Shown: piece after piece, positions 1 through 7,587 of the stretch | Position numbering within the stretch: the stretch's first letter is position 1 | Layout: every line of letters starts with the position of its first letter | Source of the DNA: Symbiobacterium sp040797425 | Lineage (GTDB): Bacteria; Bacillota; Sulfobacillia; Symbiobacteriales; Symbiobacteriaceae | Reading direction: 5' to 3' | Assembly (NCBI RefSeq): GCF_040797425.1 | Contig: NZ_JBFNEH010000011.1 | Coordinates: forward strand, 14,195-78,194 | DNA length: 64,000 nucleotides | Made by a program: the position numbers and the translations under genes | The notes under the pieces: generated by a model | Database searches by the model: none | Seen by the model: only the letters and a program-made list of their open reading frames with translations | What the model was told of the DNA's origin: nothing

Positions 1-88
1 CAGCACCGGACTCAGCACAGGGCCGCACCTGCACTACGAGGTGCTGGTGAACGGCGAGCCCACCGATCCTCTGCCCTACATGGAATAG
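1..88 (+). CDS. C-terminal end of an M23-family peptidase (partial)
   Basis: Only the last 28 codons are present, read in frame from base 2 to a TAG at 86-88. They include GPHLHYEVLVNGEPTDPLPY, the typical end of a lysostaphin-type (M23) zinc metallopeptidase, in which the HxH pair supplies metal-binding and catalytic histidines. Such enzymes cut peptidoglycan cross-bridges outside the membrane. A bactofilin follows 21 bases later; M23 peptidase-bactofilin pairs are common and act together in local wall shaping. The rest of the gene, including any coiled coil or membrane anchor, lies outside the window. Confidence 0.85.
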   Translation, partial: STGLSTGPHLHYEVLVNGEPTDPLPYME

Positions 89-109
89 AACCTTACCGGG
101 GGAGTCGAC

Positions 110-514
110 GTGTTCGGCAGCGGCAAGAAGCAAGGCGCGCAGAGCCTCGTTCACGGCAAGGTGGAATCGCTGATTGGGGAAGGGACGGAGATTCGGGGGT
201 CGATTCGCTCGTCGGGCGTCGTCCGCGTGGACGGATACCTGGAGGGTTCCATCGAGCACGACGGCGACCTGATCGTCGGACCCAAGGCCCGCCTTCAGGC
301 GACCGTGAAGGCGAAAGGGCTGGCCATGGCCGGCGAAATCATCGGGGACGTGGAGGTCGAGGGCAAGCTGGAGCTGCTGCCCGGGGCCAACCTCCAGGGC
401 GACATCCGGTGTGGACACCTCGTCATCCACGAGGGAGCTCGTTTCCACGGGCGCAGCCTCATGCCCGCCGGCGGCGGTAACGCGCTGGATCAAGCCGCCT
501 CCGGCGAGGGCTGA
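110..514 (+). CDS. Bactofilin (polymer-forming cytoskeletal protein)
   Basis: A 134-residue protein with a GTG start and a GGGGGAG ribosome site just upstream. From about residue 20 to 115 it shows the glycine- and valine-rich hexapeptide-like periodicity of a bactofilin right-handed beta-helix (for example IRGSIRSSGVVRVDGYLEGS and IIGDVEVEGKLELLPGANLQ), flanked by short disordered ends. Bactofilins polymerise without nucleotide on the inner membrane face and position wall enzymes. The M23 peptidase immediately upstream fits that role. Length is normal for the family. It is followed by a bidirectional terminator hairpin. Confidence 0.9.
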   Translation: MFGSGKKQGAQSLVHGKVESLIGEGTEIRGSIRSSGVVRVDGYLEGSIEHDGDLIVGPKARLQATVKAKGLAMAGEIIGDVEVEGKLELLPGANLQGDIRCGHLVIHEGARFHGRSLMPAGGGNALDQAASGEG

Positions 515-526
515 TCACAGAGAACG

Positions 527-556
527 TCGCCCGCCCTGGGCCGCCAGGACGGGCGA
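527..556. terminator. Hairpin between convergent bactofilin and yyaC genes
   Basis: TCGCCCG-CCTG pairs with CAGG-CGGGCGA across a short loop, with single mismatched or bulged bases. It lies between the stops of two convergent genes and can serve both. There is no strong T run on either side. Confidence 0.6.
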
Positions 557-570
557 TCGCCTAGGTGCGC

Positions 571-1107
571 TCAGGCACCCCGCCTCTTGAGCAGCGACCG
601 CAGCCCCTGTTCGAGACCGGCCGCGGCGACCTGGGCCATTCGCATCACGAGGCTGAGGCGGGTGTTCTGAAGTACGAAGTACTCCATGAAACCACCGACG
701 TTGACCACGCCGGTGAGATAGAGGTCTCCCGCGGGCGGCAGCGTCTTACTCACGCCGGCGCCGGGGCGCAGGCTCCCAGGACCCACCGTCAGCATGCCCA
801 CCGACTCGGCCCGGCCGAGGCACGCGTCAACGGCCACCACCAGCGGGCGGCGAAACGTACGCCGGATCAGGGCGAGTGACTCCTCCAGGTTCCCCGCGTG
901 AACAGGCTTGTCCAGCGTGCCAAGCACGGTTACGCCCCGCGTGAGGGCGTCGCAGAGGCGACTGCCCACCAACGGGCCCAGAGCGTCGCCGATGGAGCGG
1001 TCGGTGCCGATGCAGAGGGCGACGATGCCGTCGCACTGCTGGACCAGGCCCTCCGCGCAGCTTTCCACCGCAGCGGCAATCACGGCCGGCGCGCGGGTGT
1101 CGTCCAT
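571..1107 (-). CDS. yyaC: YyaC-family spore protein (DUF1256)
   Basis: About 178 residues if translated from the ATG at 1105-1107; the frame stays open further upstream, but the added residues look unlike the family. The features CIGTDRSIGDALGPLVG, LGTLDKPVHAGNLEE and VVAVDACLGR are typical of YyaC, a sporulation protein with the fold of the germination protease GPR. In Bacillus yyaC lies next to parB near the origin, and the same neighbourhood appears here. It is divergent from the TPR gene. The fold family is clear; its biochemical activity is not established. Confidence 0.85.
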   Translation of the reverse strand: MDDTRAPAVIAAAVESCAEGLVQQCDGIVALCIGTDRSIGDALGPLVGSRLCDALTRGVTVLGTLDKPVHAGNLEESLALIRRTFRRPLVVAVDACLGRAESVGMLTVGPGSLRPGAGVSKTLPPAGDLYLTGVVNVGGFMEYFVLQNTRLSLVMRMAQVAAAGLEQGLRSLLKRRGA

Positions 1108-1272
1108 ATGAATGCGCGTCTCCCCAGAAGCGGAGGCCGCGCGCCAAAGAGCCAGATGACCACCCTCACCCAAAGACCTTCCCTCCCCGGCTGGTCTGCC
1201 GACCGTGGTACAGGGAAGTATACGGCAGCCACCGGCGACCTATGTGTCTTCCGTGGCATCCAGGAGGCGCTT

Positions 1273-1821
1273 ATGGAGAACGAAGTGCGGTCTGAGATCC
1301 TGAAGCAGGCAGACGCCGCGTACGCCAGCGGCCGCCTGGAGGAGGCGCTTGACCTTTATCGTCAGGTGCTGGCCGACGACGACAGCGTCGCGTGGGCGCA
1401 CAGTCGCACCGGCGCCATCCTCGCACAGATGGGCGACCTGGAGGCCGCCGAGGCGCACCTGCGGCGCGCCATCGAACTGGACCCCAACCTGCCTCAAGCG
1501 CACAGCAATCTGGGCAACCTGCACTACCAGCGGGGGGACTTCGCCGCCGCCTTGGAGAAATATAAGCGGGCGGTCGAACTCGACCCGAACAACCCCACTT
1601 TCTACGAGAACCTTCATGCGGCTTACAAGAAGCTGGGTCGGATCGGAGAGGCCGTCGACGCCATCAAGCGGGCTCAGCGGCTGAAGCGACAGCAACTCCA
1701 GACCGGGGCGCGCGCGGAGGTGGCTTCAACGGGGACCCGCGTGAGTCGCCGCGCCGGTTGCCTCCCCGTCGGCCTGCTGGCGGCGCTGCTTGTGGCGCTG
1801 CTCGCTGCGGCCCTCAGCTGA
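1273..1821 (+). CDS. TPR-repeat protein with C-terminal membrane anchor
   Basis: 182 residues from the ATG at 1273, chosen for its AGGAGG five bases upstream; the open frame extends back over the divergent yyaC gene and that part is not credible. Residues ~3-125 form three to four tetratricopeptide repeats, with motifs such as AAEAHLRRAIELDPNLPQAH and ALEKYKRAVELDPNNPTFYE. After a basic linker the last ~25 residues are a single hydrophobic segment rich in Leu and Ala, so it is probably a tail-anchored scaffold facing the cytoplasm. Partner unknown. It precedes CvpA-like and DUF951 genes and probably shares their transcript. Confidence 0.8.
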   Translation: MENEVRSEILKQADAAYASGRLEEALDLYRQVLADDDSVAWAHSRTGAILAQMGDLEAAEAHLRRAIELDPNLPQAHSNLGNLHYQRGDFAAALEKYKRAVELDPNNPTFYENLHAAYKKLGRIGEAVDAIKRAQRLKRQQLQTGARAEVASTGTRVSRRAGCLPVGLLAALLVALLAAALS

Positions 1822-1858
1822 GCGTCGGCGGCTGCGGCAGCCGAACCCCGCAAAGGCA

Positions 1859-2509
1859 GTGAGCGACGTGGACCTGAACGCATATACCGGCTTCGACTGG
1901 GCGGTTCTGGGCGTCCTCTTGGGGGCGCTCGTGGCAGGCTGGGTGCGGGGCATCGTCCGAACCATCGTGGGATTGCTGTCCTTCCTGGTGGCTGTGATGT
2001 TGGCCGGCCGGCTGACCGGCCCGGCGGTGCGCTGGCTCAACGACACCTTCGGCTTCCAGGAGCGGCTGGCCGAGAGCCTGCTCGACCGCACAGCCGTTCC
2101 CGCCGGGGACCTCCTGGTCTGGTCGGCGGAAGGGGGCCGCCTGGAGGCGGTGGAGCGCACCGCTGCACAGGCGGCATCCGGGGTGATCACCGGGATCACC
2201 TTCATCGTGCTGGTGATGCTGCTCACCATCGCCCTGCACCGGCTCGGCGGACTGTTTGCCGACGCCATCCAGGCGCTGCCCCTGGTCGGCACCGGCGACC
2301 GCCTGTTGGGTGCCGTGGCCACGGGCCTCACGGCGCTGCTCGCCCTCGGCGTACTCTTGATCTGGGTGATTCCCACGCTCTCCGTGTATGGCATGACGGA
2401 CCTGGCTGAGGTCGTCTCGCGGTCGGTCACGCCGACCTACATTATCAAGGCCTTCGATTGGGTGCGCGGGCTACTGCTCGGAGGAGGGCTGCGGCTGTGG
2501 AGCGAGTGA
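1859..2509 (+). CDS. CvpA-family membrane protein
   Basis: About 216 residues. Two close GTG codons (1859 and 1868) are possible starts; 1868 has better spacing from an AAAGG. Four hydrophobic segments are visible (roughly residues 12-45, 65-75, 95-115 and 140-165), and the N-terminal pattern FDWAVLGVLLGALVAGWVRG followed by a long hydrophobic helix is typical of CvpA, the colicin V production family. In Bacillus the relative YshB is of unknown function; in Gram-negatives CvpA affects envelope integrity and purF expression. The 3' end overlaps the next gene by 13 bases, indicating co-translation. Confidence 0.75.
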   Translation: MSDVDLNAYTGFDWAVLGVLLGALVAGWVRGIVRTIVGLLSFLVAVMLAGRLTGPAVRWLNDTFGFQERLAESLLDRTAVPAGDLLVWSAEGGRLEAVERTAAQAASGVITGITFIVLVMLLTIALHRLGGLFADAIQALPLVGTGDRLLGAVATGLTALLALGVLLIWVIPTLSVYGMTDLAEVVSRSVTPTYIIKAFDWVRGLLLGGGLRLWSE

Positions 2510-2697
2510 AGTACGAGGTGGGCGACCAGGTGCGGCTCAAGAAGCCGCACCCGTGCGGTACCAACCGGTGGGAGATCTACCGCACGGGCATCGACTTTGG
2601 CCTGAAGTGCCTGGGGTGCGGCCACCGGGTCATGATTCCACGCCCGAAGTTCGAGAAAGCCGTGAGGGAGCGATTCCCCAGACAGGATTCGGAGTGA
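2497..2697 (+). CDS. DUF951 family small protein
   Basis: 66 residues from the GTG at 2497, chosen because a strong GGAGGAGGG lies just upstream. The sequence shows VGDQVRLKKPHPCGTNRWEI and FGLKCLGCGHRVMIPRPKFE, the conserved core of DUF951, with CxxC and one further Cys that could bind metal. Members are widespread in Firmicutes next to ychF or rpsF, and the same order is seen here. Function is unknown; an RNA- or ribosome-related role is only suggested by the SH3-like basic sequence and the context. Confidence 0.85.
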   Translation: MERVKYEVGDQVRLKKPHPCGTNRWEIYRTGIDFGLKCLGCGHRVMIPRPKFEKAVRERFPRQDSE

Positions 2698-2727
2698 CAA
2701 CCCACTTTCCCGGTTGCGTGGGTTGTC
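2696..2727 (+). terminator. Terminator hairpin after DUF951
   Basis: GACAACCCAC pairs perfectly with GTGGGTTGTC across a 12-base loop, overlapping the DUF951 stop codon. The descending arm also carries the -35 region of the next promoter, so termination and initiation signals are interleaved. Confidence 0.7.
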
Positions 2728-2742
2728 CCTTCGTGCTATATT
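2714..2742 (+). promoter_or_regulatory. Probable sigma-A promoter of the rpsF operon
   Basis: TTGCGT and TATATT are separated by 17 bases. The predicted transcript would have a leader of about 100 bases before rpsF, typical of ribosomal protein operons. Confidence 0.6.
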
Positions 2743-2850
2743 GAACTGGATGTGCACGCCAGATGTGCACATTCTGGGCGCAGCCGTACCGGCTGCTGCC
2801 TCCCTGCTCCACCGAGTGGAGCCATCAGTCCATAGGGAGGAGGTGCTACC
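2743..2850 (+). promoter_or_regulatory. rpsF-ssb-rpsR 5' leader, possible S6:S18 autoregulatory RNA
   Basis: The leader contains two compact hairpins: GCAGCCG/CGGCTGC with a three-base loop (2780-2796) and CTCCAC/GTGGAG (2807-2821) with CCGA at its apex. In many bacteria the S6:S18 complex binds an rpsF leader through an exposed CCG resembling its 16S rRNA site. The presence of hairpins and a CCG is seen; the identity with that regulator is inferred, and no alignment was possible. Confidence 0.35.
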
Positions 2851-3138
2851 ATGAGGGGTTACGAGATGATGGTCATCGCCCGGCCTGACCTCGACGACGC
2901 TGGGCTGCAGGCCCTGTCGGACAAGATCGCCGGCCTGATCTCCGAGAACGGCGGCGCGGTCGAGTCGACGGACGCCTGGAAGAAGCAGCGCCTCGCATAC
3001 GAGATCAACCACTTCCGGGAAGGCTTCTACAGCGTCGTAACCTTCAAGGGTGAGCCGAGGACCGCAGATGAGCTGAATCGCGTCCTGAAGTTCACCGACG
3101 GAGTGGTCCGGTTCCTCATCGTCCGCACCGATGCGTAA
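2851..3138 (+). CDS. rpsF: 30S ribosomal protein bS6
   Basis: 95 residues with an ATG start seven bases after GGAGGAGG. The sequence begins MRGYEMMVIARPDLDD and holds the AWKKQRLAYEINHFREGFY segment and the VVRFLIVRTDA end, all standard for bS6. It binds the central domain of 16S rRNA as a heterodimer with bS18, encoded two genes downstream. Order rpsF-ssb-rpsR is the classic Firmicute arrangement. Confidence 0.98.
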   Translation: MRGYEMMVIARPDLDDAGLQALSDKIAGLISENGGAVESTDAWKKQRLAYEINHFREGFYSVVTFKGEPRTADELNRVLKFTDGVVRFLIVRTDA

Positions 3139-3159
3139 CCAGCGGAAGGGGGTAAGGAT

Positions 3160-3582
3160 GTGCTCAATTCTGTGATTCTGATTGGCCGCCTTACCAAAGA
3201 TCCCGAACTGCGGTACACGCCGTCCGGGAAGGCTGTCGCGACCATGCGGCTGGCGGTGGACCGCAGCACGGTCAACCAACAGGGCGAGAGGGAGACGGAC
3301 TTCATCGACGTCGTCGTGTGGGAGAAGCAGGCCGAAACCGTAGCCAACTACCTGCAGAAGGGCCGGCTCGTGGCCGTGCAGGGGCGCCTGCAGATCCGGC
3401 AGTACACGAACCAGGAGGGGCAGCGTCGGGAAAAGGCTGAAGTGGTTGCCAGCACGGTCAGGTTCCTCGACAGCGCCCGCGACCACGCCGGCGGCGACCG
3501 GGGCGGCACCGCGCCGACACCCGCGCAGGACGCCGGCCTGGGCAGTGAACTGACCATTGACGATGAAGATGTCCCCTTCTAG
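3160..3582 (+). CDS. ssb: Single-stranded DNA-binding protein
   Basis: 140 residues with a GTG start 21 bases after rpsF. Residues 1-105 are an OB fold with LNSVILIGRLTKDPELRYTP, the ETDFIDVVVWEKQAETVANY motif and the GRLVAVQGRLQIRQYTNQEG strand. A Gly/Ala/Pro-rich linker leads to the acidic tip DDEDVPF, the partner-recruiting tail of SSB. It coats single-stranded DNA in replication and repair and is placed between the two ribosomal protein genes as in most Firmicutes. Confidence 0.97.
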   Translation: MLNSVILIGRLTKDPELRYTPSGKAVATMRLAVDRSTVNQQGERETDFIDVVVWEKQAETVANYLQKGRLVAVQGRLQIRQYTNQEGQRREKAEVVASTVRFLDSARDHAGGDRGGTAPTPAQDAGLGSELTIDDEDVPF

Positions 3583-3603
3583 TGGAAAGGAGGACAGACA
3601 CCC

Positions 3604-3834
3604 ATGCGTCGTGAACGCGGCCGTCGGCAGAGGCGCCGTGTGTGCAGCTTCTGCGTCGACAAGATCGAGCACGTGGATTATAAGGACGCCGCCCGTCTGC
3701 GGCGGTACATCACCGAGCGCGGGAAGATCCTGCCCCGCCGTATCTCCGGGAACTGCGCGCGCCACCAGCGCCAGCTCACCGTCGCCATCAAGCGGGCCCG
3801 CATCATGGCCCTGCTGCCGTTTACCGTCGAATAG
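3604..3834 (+). CDS. rpsR: 30S ribosomal protein bS18
   Basis: 76 residues with an ATG start and AAAGGAGG upstream. RRRVCSFCVDKIEHVDYKD, RRYITERGKILPRRISGNCA and HQRQLTVAIKRARIMALLPF are diagnostic for bS18. The CxxC pair plus a later Cys suggests a zinc-type (C+) form. Last gene of the rpsF operon; a strong hairpin follows. Confidence 0.98.
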   Translation: MRRERGRRQRRRVCSFCVDKIEHVDYKDAARLRRYITERGKILPRRISGNCARHQRQLTVAIKRARIMALLPFTVE

Positions 3835-3854
3835 GCGGTCCTGCAACGGAATGA

Positions 3855-3883
3855 GGGGGGCACCGCTGGCTGCGGTGTCCCCC
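3855..3883 (+). terminator. Terminator after rpsR
   Basis: GGGGG-CACCGC pairs with GCGGTG-CCCCC across TGGCT, with one mismatch, followed by TGTTC. It ends the rpsF-ssb-rpsR transcript, at least partly. Confidence 0.7.
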
Positions 3884-3930
3884 TGTTCAATCACCCCCGA
3901 ACATGCCTGCCCAACCAAGGAGCGACCTGC

Positions 3931-4977
3931 ATGCAGAGCCGATCTGAGCAAACTCGGGGCCTGGTGTTCGGCGGGCTGATGGCGGCGCTGGTGGTCGTCT
4001 TCAGCCTGATTCCGGGGCTTTCTGTCCTGATGCCCATCCCCCTGGTTCTGGCGTTCGTCCGGTACGGCGGCCGCACCGCCGTGCTGGTCGCGGTGGCCGC
4101 CACGCTCTTCAACATGATGTTCAACGGCCTCGTCTCCGGCATTCTGGTCATCCCGGCGGGCATCCTGCCAGGCCTCGCCTTCGGCCTCGGCTTCCGCCGG
4201 AAGTGGCGCCCGCTCAGCATCGGGATCGTTGCGGTGCTCACCTACTTCCTGGGCTTCGCCCTGACGTACGTGGTGACCCGGCTGGCGATGTTCGGCGGGC
4301 GCGACCCGTTCGTGGCCCTGCTGGAGGAGCCGGCGACGCGCACCCTGGTGGATCAGATGGTCGCCGTGATGGTGTCTCTGGCGGAGACCATCGAAAGCAC
4401 GGCAACGCAGTCCGGCGGCACGCTCACCCCTGCCCAGACGCAGATGGTCGAGCAGTACCGGCAGATGGCGGAGATGCTGCAGCGCGATCCGGTCGGGGTC
4501 ATCTGGACGCTGCTGCCAGCCTCGCTCTTCTTCAGCGGCGTGGTGAGCAGCGCCATCAACTACTTGCTGTGCCGCTTCACCCTGCCCCGCTTCGGCCATG
4601 AGGTGCCGGCGTGGACGCCGTTTGCGGAGTTCCGGCTGCCCACATGGTCGGTGTGGCTGTACATCGTCATGTCCCTGCTCGCTCCCTTCTTCCTCCGCGG
4701 CGACATGACGGCGCTCCCGTGGTGGGGCAAGCTCTTGCTCAATATATTCAGCCCGATGATGATGATCTTCATGCTCGCCGGTGCGGCGGTGGCCTACGGC
4801 TTCCTGCGCAAACACGGCCTCGGCGCCGGGGGCGCCGCCGCGATCGTCGTCGTGGGCACGCTGCTGCTGGGCCAGTTGGGCCCGCAGGTATTGGTGCTGC
4901 TCGCCCTGTGGGATACGGTCTTCGACGTACGCGGGCTCGGGCATGGGATCTGGAAGCGCCAGGAAAGAACCGGATGA
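3931..4977 (+). CDS. yybS: YybS-family membrane protein (DUF2232)
   Basis: 348 residues with an ATG start. There are about eight hydrophobic segments, beginning with a long pair between residues ~8 and 75, and the repeated amphipathic stretch around residues 150-190 typical of DUF2232. The family is a putative multi-pass transporter with similarity to ECF substrate-binding (S) components. In Bacillus yybS is followed by gdpP (c-di-AMP phosphodiesterase) and rplI; here rplI follows directly and gdpP is absent from this site. The stop codon overlaps an upstream in-frame ATG of rplI. Confidence 0.85.
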   Translation: MQSRSEQTRGLVFGGLMAALVVVFSLIPGLSVLMPIPLVLAFVRYGGRTAVLVAVAATLFNMMFNGLVSGILVIPAGILPGLAFGLGFRRKWRPLSIGIVAVLTYFLGFALTYVVTRLAMFGGRDPFVALLEEPATRTLVDQMVAVMVSLAETIESTATQSGGTLTPAQTQMVEQYRQMAEMLQRDPVGVIWTLLPASLFFSGVVSSAINYLLCRFTLPRFGHEVPAWTPFAEFRLPTWSVWLYIVMSLLAPFFLRGDMTALPWWGKLLLNIFSPMMMIFMLAGAAVAYGFLRKHGLGAGGAAAIVVVGTLLLGQLGPQVLVLLALWDTVFDVRGLGHGIWKRQERTG

Positions 4978-4991
4978 CGGGAGGGATGTTC

Positions 4992-5438
4992 GTGAAGGTG
5001 ATCCTGAAGGCCGACGTGAAGGGCACGGGGAAGAAGGGCCAAACGGTCGAGGTTTCCGACGGCTACGCCCGCAACTACCTGCTGCCCCGGGGACTGGCCG
5101 TGCAGGCCTCGCCGGGGGCCCTTCGGTCCATCGAGGCGGAACGCCGGGCGCAGGCCGAGAAGCAGGAGCGGCGCATCGCCGAACTCCGGGCCCTGCGGGA
5201 CCGGCTGGAGGGGCAGACCATTCGCCTGCCGGCCAAGTGCGGGGAGGCCGGCCGCCTGTTCGGGTCGGTGACCAGCAAGGACGTAGCGGAGGCCATCTCG
5301 AAGCACATCGGCAAGGAGTTTGACCGGAAGCTCGTCGACCTGGATGCGCCCATCAAGACCCTGGGCGTTCACCGGGTAGCCCTCAAGTTTGGTCACGACA
5401 TCCACGGCACGGTCAACATCGAAGTCGTGCCTGAATGA
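4992..5438 (+). CDS. rplI: 50S ribosomal protein bL9
   Basis: 148 residues if started at GTG 4992, which has GGGAGGG six bases upstream and gives the family's usual length; ATGs at 4974 and 4986 are in frame but poorly placed. KGTGKKGQTVEVSDGYARNY is the rRNA-binding N domain, followed by the long connecting helix and the C-terminal domain ending GTVNIEVVPE. It binds 23S rRNA near L1 and helps reading-frame maintenance. Confidence 0.96.
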   Translation: MKVILKADVKGTGKKGQTVEVSDGYARNYLLPRGLAVQASPGALRSIEAERRAQAEKQERRIAELRALRDRLEGQTIRLPAKCGEAGRLFGSVTSKDVAEAISKHIGKEFDRKLVDLDAPIKTLGVHRVALKFGHDIHGTVNIEVVPE

Positions 5439-5442
5439 CAGT

Positions 5443-5478
5443 TGCGGCCCGGCCGGGGGTCCTCCGGTTAGGGCCGCA
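5443..5478 (+). terminator. Terminator after rplI
   Basis: TGCGGCCC pairs with GGGCCGCA across a 20-base loop that can itself fold; CCTTTG follows. Confidence 0.55.
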
Positions 5479-5507
5479 GCCTTTGCGGAAGGAGGTGCGG
5501 GCAAGCG

Positions 5508-7475
5508 ATGAAGGAGATTCTGGACAGGCTGATGCGAGGAGCACGGCCCTCGGACTCGGAGACGCTCAGCCGGCGGCTCTCCCCGGAGGAACAGGTGGGG
5601 CGGCAGGTGGGGGCCCTGTTCGGCCTTCTCACCAACGTGTGGGGGCCTGAGCGCCTGGTGGTGAAGGCCGGCAAGATGGATGCCCTCGGCCTCATGAAGT
5701 CCGAACGGGTGGAGGAGCAGGTCCTGGCCTTGCAGCGGCTGGTCTATGATGACCCCACGCTCGACACTGTGCCGGAGGGGGAGGCGCTTCTCCAGGCGGT
5801 GGACGAGCTGGAGGACGCGATCGCCGACCTGGTCGCCCGCCGCACCGTCGAAGACAAGATTGAGAAGAAGATCCAGGCGCGCATGCAGGAGCGGCAGGAG
5901 GAGTACTACCGGGAGATCAAGCAGCAGGTGCTCCGGGAGGATGCGGGGCCCGAGACGACCTCCACGCTGAAGCGCCTGGAGCGGCTGGAGGCTCTGGAGA
6001 AGATCTCGCTGCACCGTTCCGCGGCAGAGCTCCTGCGGCCGCGGTCCCTGAGCGAGGTGGTCGGCCAGGACCGGGCGATCAAGGCGCTCCTCGCCAAGGT
6101 GGCCTCGCCCTTCCCGCAGCACGTGATCATCTACGGCCCGCCCGGAGTGGGCAAGACCACGGTGGCGCGGCTGGTGCTGGAGAAGGCCAAGCAGATGCCG
6201 CACACCCCGTTTGCCAAGGACGCGCCTTTCGTTGAGGTGGATGGGTCAACGCTGCGGTGGGACCCCCGGGAGGTGACGAACCCCCTCCTTGGGTCGGTGC
6301 ACGATCCGATCTACCAGGGTGCGCGCCGGGACTTCGCAGAGACCGGCGTGCCCGAGCCGCGCCTCGGGTTGGTTACGGAGGCCCACGGCGGGGTGCTCTT
6401 CATCGACGAGATCGGCGAGATGGACCCGATGCTCCAGATCAAGCTTCTCAAGGTGCTGGAAGACCGGCGGGTCACCTTCGAGTCCAGCTATTACGACGCC
6501 AACGACCCCAACGTCCCGAAGTACGTCAAGAAGCTGTTTGAGGAGGGTGCCCCGGCTGACTTCATCCTGATCGGCGCCACCACCCGCGACCCCAGCGAGA
6601 TCGACCCGGCGCTGCGCTCCCGCTGCGCTGAGGTCTTCTTCGAGCCGCTGGTGCCGGCTGACATCGTCCAGATCGTGGAGCAGGCGGCGCAGCGCCTGGG
6701 CGTGAAACTGGAGCCCGGGGTGGCCGGCATCGTGGCCGACTACACCATCGAGGGTCGCAAGGCGGTGGGCATTCTGGCCGACGCGTACGGCCTCGCCCTC
6801 TACCAGGCCAGCGAGGCCGGGCAGGCGGACGCCCCCCTCACGATTACCCAGGAGCATGTCTACGAGGTCATCCAGGCCAGCCGGCTCTCACCCAACGTGC
6901 TCAAGAAGGCCTCCTCCACCGCGGAGGTGGGACGCATCTTCGGGCTGGGCGTGCTGGGTTACGTCGGCTCGGTGCTGGAGATCGAGGCGGTGGCTTTCCC
7001 TGCGCACGAGAAGGGCAAGGGCGTGCTGCGCATAAACGACACGGCCGGCTCGATGACCAAGGACTCCCTTTTCAATGCAGCCGCGGTGGTGCGGCGGGTG
7101 ACCGGGGAGGACCTTTCGAACTGGGACGTGCACGTGAACGTGGTGGGCGGCGGCCGCATCGACGGGCCCAGCGCCGGCACGGCCATTTACCTGGCGATGA
7201 TTTCAGCCATCCAGGGTCGGCCGATCCGGCAGGACGTGGCCATCACCGGCGAGGTCTCCATCCGCGGCGCCGTGCGGGCCATAGGCGGCGTCTACGAGAA
7301 GATCTACGGCGCGCGGCAGGCCGGCATGAAGCGCATCGTGCTGCCCGAGGAGAACCGGAAGGACGTGCCGCAGGGCGTGACGGGGATCGAAATCTGCTTT
7401 GCCTCCACCATCGAGGAGGCCATGGCGCTGGTCCTGGCTGACGGCGGAGCGGTCAGCATGGCCTCCGCCGGTTGA
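5508..7475 (+). CDS. lonC: LonC-type ATP-dependent protease (sporulation Lon family)
   Basis: 655 residues with an ATG start and GGAGG upstream. A helical N-terminal region (1-175) lacks the classic Lon substrate domain. The AAA+ module has Walker A GPPGVGKTT (~210) and Walker B GGVLFIDEIGEMD. The C-terminal peptidase has the GGGRIDGPSAGTAIY catalytic serine (~S555) and the GGVYEKIYGARQAG lysine (~K598), so the Ser-Lys dyad is complete. The architecture matches the LonC family of spore formers, where expression is in the forespore, rather than LonA. Its position between rplI and dnaB is unusual compared with Bacillus. Confidence 0.9.
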   Translation: MKEILDRLMRGARPSDSETLSRRLSPEEQVGRQVGALFGLLTNVWGPERLVVKAGKMDALGLMKSERVEEQVLALQRLVYDDPTLDTVPEGEALLQAVDELEDAIADLVARRTVEDKIEKKIQARMQERQEEYYREIKQQVLREDAGPETTSTLKRLERLEALEKISLHRSAAELLRPRSLSEVVGQDRAIKALLAKVASPFPQHVIIYGPPGVGKTTVARLVLEKAKQMPHTPFAKDAPFVEVDGSTLRWDPREVTNPLLGSVHDPIYQGARRDFAETGVPEPRLGLVTEAHGGVLFIDEIGEMDPMLQIKLLKVLEDRRVTFESSYYDANDPNVPKYVKKLFEEGAPADFILIGATTRDPSEIDPALRSRCAEVFFEPLVPADIVQIVEQAAQRLGVKLEPGVAGIVADYTIEGRKAVGILADAYGLALYQASEAGQADAPLTITQEHVYEVIQASRLSPNVLKKASSTAEVGRIFGLGVLGYVGSVLEIEAVAFPAHEKGKGVLRINDTAGSMTKDSLFNAAAVVRRVTGEDLSNWDVHVNVVGGGRIDGPSAGTAIYLAMISAIQGRPIRQDVAITGEVSIRGAVRAIGGVYEKIYGARQAGMKRIVLPEENRKDVPQGVTGIEICFASTIEEAMALVLADGGAVSMASAG

Positions 7476-7587
7476 TGACGGGGGCAGCAGGTTTCACCGT
7501 TCCCCTTGTCGAACATACATTCACCGCGCTCAGGCGCGGGTCGGCGGTGCGCCGGCCCGCGCCTCTGTACGAGGGGGGTCTGCTGCG

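Noticed and set aside
2437..4944. An 835-codon open frame on the minus strand opposite the rpsF region.
   Set aside because: It is antisense to rpsF, ssb, rpsR and yybS, all clear genes, and has the His/Arg/Gln-rich composition of GC-rich reverse-frame noise. No domain is visible.
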